A stretch of 64,000 nt of DNA from an uncultured Eggerthellaceae bacterium. Its GTDB lineage: Bacteria > Actinomycetota > Coriobacteriia > Coriobacteriales > Eggerthellaceae. Position 1 is the stretch's first letter. The number at the start of each line of letters is the position of its first letter. The position numbers were made by a program, and so were the translations under genes. A model generated the notes under the pieces. The model was given only the letters and a program-made list of their open reading frames with translations, had not been told where the DNA came from and ran no database searches. This document shows, in pieces, positions 59,884 through 64,000 of the stretch. Location of the stretch: contig CAJUQH010000007.1 of assembly GCA_910588095.1 (NCBI GenBank), positions 22,998 to 86,997 of the forward strand, given 5' to 3'.

Positions 59884-61301
59884 GCTGGGGTTCGGCGGCA
59901 GCCAAGTACGCGGTGTTCGTTCTGGTGACCTTGGCGCTCGGCGCCTTTGCCGGGGCGTTCACCTGGACGTTCTTCTTCCTCATGAACCTGGGCATCGACC
60001 TGCTGTGGTCGGCCGCGCCAGCTGCGCTCGACGCGGCGGGGCTTCCTGCGGTGGCCTACCCGCTGGCCTTCTGCACTCTGGGCGGCGTGGTAATCGGGCT
60101 GTTCCAGAAGCGCTTCGGCCCGTACCCAGCCGACATGAACACGGTGCTGGCCCAGGTGAAGGCCACGGGCCGCTATGAGTACCGCTCCATCGGGGCGTCG
60201 TTCACCGGCGCGCTGCTGCCCCTGTTGTTCGGCGGTAGCATCGGGCCCGAGGCGGGGCTGACGGGCGTCATCGCCGGGCTGTGCACCTGGGTGGGCGATC
60301 GGATGCGCTTCCTCGGCCGCGAGCTGCGCGACGTCACGGCGGCTGGCACGGCTGCGGCGGTGTCGGCCATATTCAGCGCGCCGCTGTTCGGGCTCGTCGC
60401 TCCGCTGGCGGGGCGGGCGGACGACTCCAACGGCAGCCCGGCGCAGCCGGTGGAGCTCACGGTGCCCAAGGCGCGGAAGGTGGCAGCCTACCTGCTGGCC
60501 ATCGCCGGTGCGCTGGGGGCTTTCGCCCTGTGCGGCATGCTGGCAGGCGGCAGCGGCGGCTTGCCGCACTTCTCGTCCATCGCCATCGGGCCGCGCGAGC
60601 TGGCTTGGGGCGTGCCCATCGCGCTCGTGGGCGCGCTGGCCGGGTGGCTGTTCCATGCAGCTGGTGCGGGCACGCGGGCGGTGGCCGGGCGGCTTGGCGA
60701 CCGGCCGGTGGCCAAGGCGGCCTTGGCGGGCGCGCTGCTGGGGGTGTGCGGCATCGCGCTGCCCTTCGCCCTGTTCGCCGGCGAGGCCCAGACCGAGCAG
60801 CTCGCAGCAGTGTGGACGGGCATGGGCGCCGCGGTGCTGATGGCCACGGGGTTCGCCAAGGTGGTGGCCACCCAGCTGTGCCTGGGGCTCGGCTGGCGTG
60901 GCGGGCACTTCTTCCCGCTCATCTTCTCGGGCATCGCCATCGGCTACGGCTGCGCGGCCCTTACCGGCATCGACCCGGTGTTCGCCCTGTGCGCGTGCAC
61001 GGCGGCGTTGCTTGGAGCTGTCATGCGCCAGCCGATCATGACGGCTTTGCTGCTGTTCCTGTGCTTCCCGGTGAAGGCGGCGTTCGTGCTGCTGGCGGCC
61101 GCGGCGCTCGGTTCGCTCGTACCCGTTCCCGCACGGTGGATGAGCGCGCACGGGAAGGCGGCGCCTGGCGGGGAAGGCGACGCTTCAAGTGGCAGCGGTG
61201 GTGCCGGGGGCGATGCTGTGCGTGCCGCCGCCGGTTCGGCTGCAGAAGGCCCTAAAGCGGGGGACGGTTCCGCGATGGGCAGCGCGCCAGCGGCCCGCTA
61301 G
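59880..61301 (+). CDS. ClC-family chloride channel or H+/Cl- antiporter
   Basis: This 473-aa protein has ten or more membrane segments. It shows the ClC anion-binding motif GGSIGPEAG (about residues 118-126), the nearby AGTAAAVSAIFSAPLFGLV and the second-half motif GWRGGHFFPLIFSG. The Glu in GPEAG is the gating Glu of the family. It starts at a GTG overlapping the potassium channel stop. Channel versus exchanger cannot be decided by eye. The C-terminus is a Gly/Ala/Ser-rich tail without CBS domains. Confidence 0.9.
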   Translation: MSWGSAAAKYAVFVLVTLALGAFAGAFTWTFFFLMNLGIDLLWSAAPAALDAAGLPAVAYPLAFCTLGGVVIGLFQKRFGPYPADMNTVLAQVKATGRYEYRSIGASFTGALLPLLFGGSIGPEAGLTGVIAGLCTWVGDRMRFLGRELRDVTAAGTAAAVSAIFSAPLFGLVAPLAGRADDSNGSPAQPVELTVPKARKVAAYLLAIAGALGAFALCGMLAGGSGGLPHFSSIAIGPRELAWGVPIALVGALAGWLFHAAGAGTRAVAGRLGDRPVAKAALAGALLGVCGIALPFALFAGEAQTEQLAAVWTGMGAAVLMATGFAKVVATQLCLGLGWRGGHFFPLIFSGIAIGYGCAALTGIDPVFALCACTAALLGAVMRQPIMTALLLFLCFPVKAAFVLLAAAALGSLVPVPARWMSAHGKAAPGGEGDASSGSGGAGGDAVRAAAGSAAEGPKAGDGSAMGSAPAAR

Positions 61302-61392
61302 CCGTCCGCCGTTGTTCGGCGGATTCCCGCAAGGGGCGTGGGTCCGCGCACGGTAAACTGTCATCTTTTCATCCTAAGAGAGAGGACCCTTC

Positions 61393-62043
61393 ATGGAAGA
61401 AGCCAAAGTCATGCAAGCCGCCCCCGCTCGAACCCGTACCCAGTCCATCGCCTATGTGGCGCTCACCATCGCCATCATGGCGGTATCCGCTTGGATAACC
61501 GTGCCCTTAGGGCCCATACCCTTCACGTTGCAGATGTTCGCCTTCACTTTCGCCATCGTGGTGCTGCGCCCGAGCGAGGCCATCGCGGCCACGGCCGGCT
61601 ACCTTGCGCTGGGTGCCATCGGCGTGCCGGTGTTCTCCGGCATGCGCGGCGGCATCGGCGTGCTGGTGGCGGGGCCGACCGGCGGCTTCCTGTGGGGCTA
61701 CTTCTTCGGCGTGGCTGCTGCCGTGGGGCTGCTGTACCTGGTACGCACCCGCACCAACTGGGACGACGCTGCCCGCCGCCGCAGCATCGACCCGGCCAAG
61801 CGCGCCGCCATGAGCTTCGGGCAGAAGGCGGTGGCGTTCCTGCGCATCTCGGGCATCGAGCTGGTGGCCGGCGTGCTGTTCACCGGCATCGCCTATGCAT
61901 GCGGCTGCATCCAGTACATGGCGCTGGCGAACGTCGACCTGGCCACGGCTTTCGCCGTGTGCTGCGCGCCGTTCGTCGTGCTGGACTTCATCAAGATAGT
62001 CGCTGCGGTGGCCTGCGCCCAGACCGTCCGCACCGCGCTGTAG
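61393..62043 (+). CDS. bioY: Biotin transporter BioY
   Basis: This 216-aa membrane protein is the substrate-binding S component of biotin ECF transporters, with family segments VPLGPIPFTLQMFAFTFA, GAIGVPVFSGMRGGIGVL and GPTGGFLWGYFFG. A hydrophilic loop of about 35 residues in the middle (RTRTNWDDAARRRSID) is longer than usual. No ECF ATPase or T component genes are adjacent, so it probably uses shared energising subunits encoded elsewhere. GAGAGAGGA precedes the ATG. Confidence 0.93.
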   Translation: MEEAKVMQAAPARTRTQSIAYVALTIAIMAVSAWITVPLGPIPFTLQMFAFTFAIVVLRPSEAIAATAGYLALGAIGVPVFSGMRGGIGVLVAGPTGGFLWGYFFGVAAAVGLLYLVRTRTNWDDAARRRSIDPAKRAAMSFGQKAVAFLRISGIELVAGVLFTGIAYACGCIQYMALANVDLATAFAVCCAPFVVLDFIKIVAAVACAQTVRTAL

Positions 62044-62071
62044 CAGCTGCTGGCGCCTTCTTCCACGAACC

Positions 62072-62104
62072 GGAAAGGGAGGCAAGCGCCTCCCTTTCCT
62101 TTTT
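62072..62104 (+). terminator. Terminator after bioY
   Basis: A perfect 12-bp stem GGAAAGGGAGGC / GCCTCCCTTTCC with loop AAGC is followed by five T. Confidence 0.9.
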
Positions 62105-62269
62105 GGCTGCCATCGCAGCCTGCTTCACGATAGCAGAAAGCCGCCCCTAGCGGCAGGAACGGCTCACGCTGAAAAAAACTAGCAGCCGTTTCCCGTTGCC
62201 CCGGGTGACCGCTTGGGCCCATTTTATAGCGGCTTTTCGGGAACGTCAATGCGATTCCCCGCGCGCTGC
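62105..62269. other. Intergenic stretch between the bioY terminator and the third surface-protein promoter
   Basis: No gene is seen. The stretch contains a run of seven A in CTGAAAAAAACT and several short GC-rich hairpins such as GCTGC-CATC-GCAGC. Its role is not apparent. Confidence 0.4.
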
Positions 62270-62298
62270 TTGCGTGGCGTGCGGTCGCTTGATACACT
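62270..62298 (+). promoter_or_regulatory. Promoter of the third surface-protein gene
   Basis: TTGCGT (62270-62275), a 17-base spacer and TACACT (62293-62298) form a plausible promoter. The seven bases that follow (CACAGGT) match the equivalent CGCAGGT after the promoter at 34682, and the left inverted-repeat arm begins at the same distance. Confidence 0.55.
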
Positions 62299-62585
62299 CA
62301 CAGGTGCGAAAACAGCAGTTTCCCGGCAAGGGAAAGTGCATGCAATTGAATACTGGATTGCTGCTTTCCAACATTGCAATTCACGCTTTTGTAAAACAGA
62401 GCAAAGAGGGCATCTGCCTGTCAAGATCTGTTTTCTGAAGCGCATTCAGAATTGCATGCAATCTTGCTGTTTTCGCGAACTGTGGTGGATGCCCTCCTCG
62501 TTCGCGATATCGATGAGACAAATAGCGTTTCGAGCCTCCTCCGCAGTGTGATGTCACGCACGCTCATCGGAAGGAGCCGGTCGCC
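62299..62585 (+). promoter_or_regulatory. Structured leader of surface protein 3 (same plan as the leader at 34711)
   Basis: GCGAAAACAGCA (62306-62317) is perfectly complementary to TGCTGTTTTCGC (62465-62476). GAGGGCATC (62406-62414) matches GATGCCCTC (62488-62496) in a crossing arrangement. GTGTG (62546-62550) pairs with CGCAC (62557-62561) just before the RBS GGAAGGAG (62569-62576), which can also pair with CCTCC upstream. The arms differ in sequence from the leader at 34711 but pair equally well. Confidence 0.65.
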
Positions 62586-64000
62586 ATGCGCAAGTCGGTT
62601 GCCTCTTTTGCCCATACGTTCGTCGCTGCCTTGATGGCGGCTGCTCTCGCATTCTCGATGGTGCCCCTTGCCTGGGCCGATGACGGCCCTACGGGAACGG
62701 TAGCCGGGACGGTCGCAGGTGCGGAAGGGGCCGAAGGGTCCGAGGGGGCATTCGGCTCAGAGGTGCCAACTTCGCCTCAACCCCCATCGGACCCTTCGGC
62801 CGCAGCTTCAGCCGAGGTGCAGTCTGCCGACGCCAAGGCAGCTGCCAGCACAGGAGACGCAGCAACCGGCACCACCATAAAGATAGCGGTCTACCGCTCG
62901 AGCTACCCTCTCGTCTGGGACCTCAACGATGCGGGCGCCCCTGACGCCACCAAGGCCAAGTGGGACAGCAAGCCCGAGAAATGGCCCACGGAAGGCTCGC
63001 CAGGCTCTGCCGTAGGGACATGCGAGGGGTACGTCGCCTGGACCGACGACAAGGACCCGGGAAGCGAGCCTTCGCGCACGGGGTTCAACTTCCTAGGGTG
63101 GTCCACCAATCCTACGGCGGCTGTCGAGGGCACGGGCAAGCTCGACACGCTTTCCATCCCCAAGGACACGCAGCCTGTGGCAGGGGAAGATGGCGCGAAG
63201 TCCATCACCTTGTACGCCCTTTGGGCTCCCATCAACTACTCGGTGGTGTTCGACCTGACCAAGAACCCAGAGGATGCATCCGCCACCCCCTCCTTCAACT
63301 GGACGACGGGCAAGGGCACGTTCTCTGATTTGGGTGGAGGCAGGTACCGCTTGTCCGGCGTGACGCTTCAAGACTACGACCCGTCAACCGGCCTCATCGA
63401 GATAGCGACGCCATCCCGCGGCACGGGCGGCTACCGGTTCCTCTCCTGGGCTGAGCCCGACGAGCAGCAGGACCCCGCCGTCGCTGTGAGGAAATCCGGC
63501 TCTTCCAAGTGGTACGTGAACCCGGTCGCGCTCCCGCACTACGACTACGAGCCGGTTCTGACGGCCCGCTGGTCGCTGTCCTTCGACGTGGACGTGCCCA
63601 GCCAGGTCACCTTCGACGAGTACGACTCGCTCGAGGTGGAGGGCAACCTCACCGACACCACCGACGAGGACGCCATCGACGAGGAGTCCCCTGACGCCCA
63701 TGATGCGGGCAAGCGGGCGCATTTCTGCTCCCAGTCCACCGCCACCGACTACAAGATAGTCGCCTTGAGGTCCGTGCGGCAGGAGACCGCCTCCAAGATC
63801 CTCACCACGTCGGATTCGGCCAAGGCGACCCAGGAGGAGGTGCTCGGGAGCGAGAGGCTGCTCTCCTTGTTCGCAGAGGGGGCGACCGCAGAGTCCCAAG
63901 GCGTGCACTTCAAGCTCGATGACGATGTGGACATGGACGACTCCACCCGCTACGGCTCCTTCGTCATACCGAAGCAGCAAGCTCCCTTCGACCCCACAGC
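62586..64000 (+). CDS. InlB-like surface protein 3 (3' end outside window)
   Basis: The frame from ATG 62586 stays open to the window end (over 470 codons). It starts with a signal peptide (MRKSVASFAHTFVAALMAAA to LAWADDG) and a Ser/Ala/Gly/Glu-rich stretch of about 70 residues. InlB/Flg_new-type repeats follow (RTGFNFLGWSTNPTAA ... ITLYALWAP; then YRFLSWAEPDE ... VLTARWS). The next domain (FDVDVPSQVTFDEYDSLEVE) resembles the corresponding part of the gene at 1366 (IDVDTPVAVTFGEYDMATGS). The BspA-like leucine-rich region of the other two genes is absent. RBS GGAAGGAG lies 9 bases upstream. It is probably a secreted adhesin. Confidence 0.85.
   Translation, partial: MRKSVASFAHTFVAALMAAALAFSMVPLAWADDGPTGTVAGTVAGAEGAEGSEGAFGSEVPTSPQPPSDPSAAASAEVQSADAKAAASTGDAATGTTIKIAVYRSSYPLVWDLNDAGAPDATKAKWDSKPEKWPTEGSPGSAVGTCEGYVAWTDDKDPGSEPSRTGFNFLGWSTNPTAAVEGTGKLDTLSIPKDTQPVAGEDGAKSITLYALWAPINYSVVFDLTKNPEDASATPSFNWTTGKGTFSDLGGGRYRLSGVTLQDYDPSTGLIEIATPSRGTGGYRFLSWAEPDEQQDPAVAVRKSGSSKWYVNPVALPHYDYEPVLTARWSLSFDVDVPSQVTFDEYDSLEVEGNLTDTTDEDAIDEESPDAHDAGKRAHFCSQSTATDYKIVALRSVRQETASKILTTSDSAKATQEEVLGSERLLSLFAEGATAESQGVHFKLDDDVDMDDSTRYGSFVIPKQQAPFDPT

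Noticed and set aside
1..64000. CRISPR array, insertion sequence or prophage
   Set aside because: No regularly spaced repeats, transposase, integrase or phage structural genes were seen.

Overview
The window is high-GC, densely coding DNA with many GTG/TTG starts and short or overlapping gene junctions. The gene set suggests a strictly anaerobic, host-associated actinobacterium of class Coriobacteriia, probably Eggerthellaceae; genus cannot be fixed by eye. Pointers are PPDK regulatory protein, a class III ribonucleotide reductase glycyl-radical tail, a double FeoA plus FeoB iron system, an M60 mucin-type peptidase with a dockerin, and BspA/InlB-like surface proteins.

Layout. 1-1.1 kb: 3' end of a UvrD/AddA helicase-nuclease. 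1.2-5.1 kb: a large surface protein whose signal peptide and body lie in different frames on either side of a run of eight G. 5.4-8.6 kb: divergent dGTPase-like gene and dnaG. 8.8-16.3 kb: secreted M60 metallopeptidase with dockerin, a membrane-anchored possibly cohesin-like partner, and a DUF4013 membrane protein. 16.5-18.8 kb: CmpB-like membrane protein and the PPDK regulator. 19.0-24.5 kb: plsX-rnc-smc. 24.5-34.3 kb: the elongasome run mreB-mreC-mreD-pbp2-rodA, then a DUF697 protein and a radical SAM pair (TIGR03960/TIGR03936 types). 34.3-37.6 kb: AT-richer island with a tiny membrane peptide and a second surface protein behind a structured leader. 37.6-41.6 kb: feoA-feoA-feoB, a Cys-rich Feo partner and a DtxR-type regulator with candidate operators. 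41.7-45.7 kb: DivIC-like protein, DUF4190 protein, XRE regulator plus membrane Ser/Thr kinase. 45.9-50.3 kb: MFS-CBS fusion, dtd, nagZ-like lipoprotein, LMW phosphatase. 50.3-55.9 kb: small accessory genes, Fic-fold protein, SRAP protein, glycyl-radical tail protein with a Cys-rich partner, PucR regulator and DUF554 protein. 56.0 kb: tRNA-Leu(TAA). 56.3-62.0 kb: bPH2 membrane pair, Kv-like channel, ClC protein and bioY. 62.3-64.0 kb: a third surface protein, cut by the window end, behind the same leader architecture as the second.

Most of the window is conserved housekeeping. The unusual material is the surface-protein family. One member looks phase-variable through a poly-G tract. Two members share long 5' leaders whose inverted-repeat arms differ in sequence but keep their complementarity, with the ribosome-binding site inside a second conserved hairpin. 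Their N-terminal halves are near-identical modules joined to different central and C-terminal parts. Other points of interest are the possible dockerin/cohesin pair, an identical 23-bp leaderless-type promoter in front of two minus-strand genes, and a free-standing NrdD-like glycyl-radical domain translationally coupled to a 55-aa Cys-rich protein.
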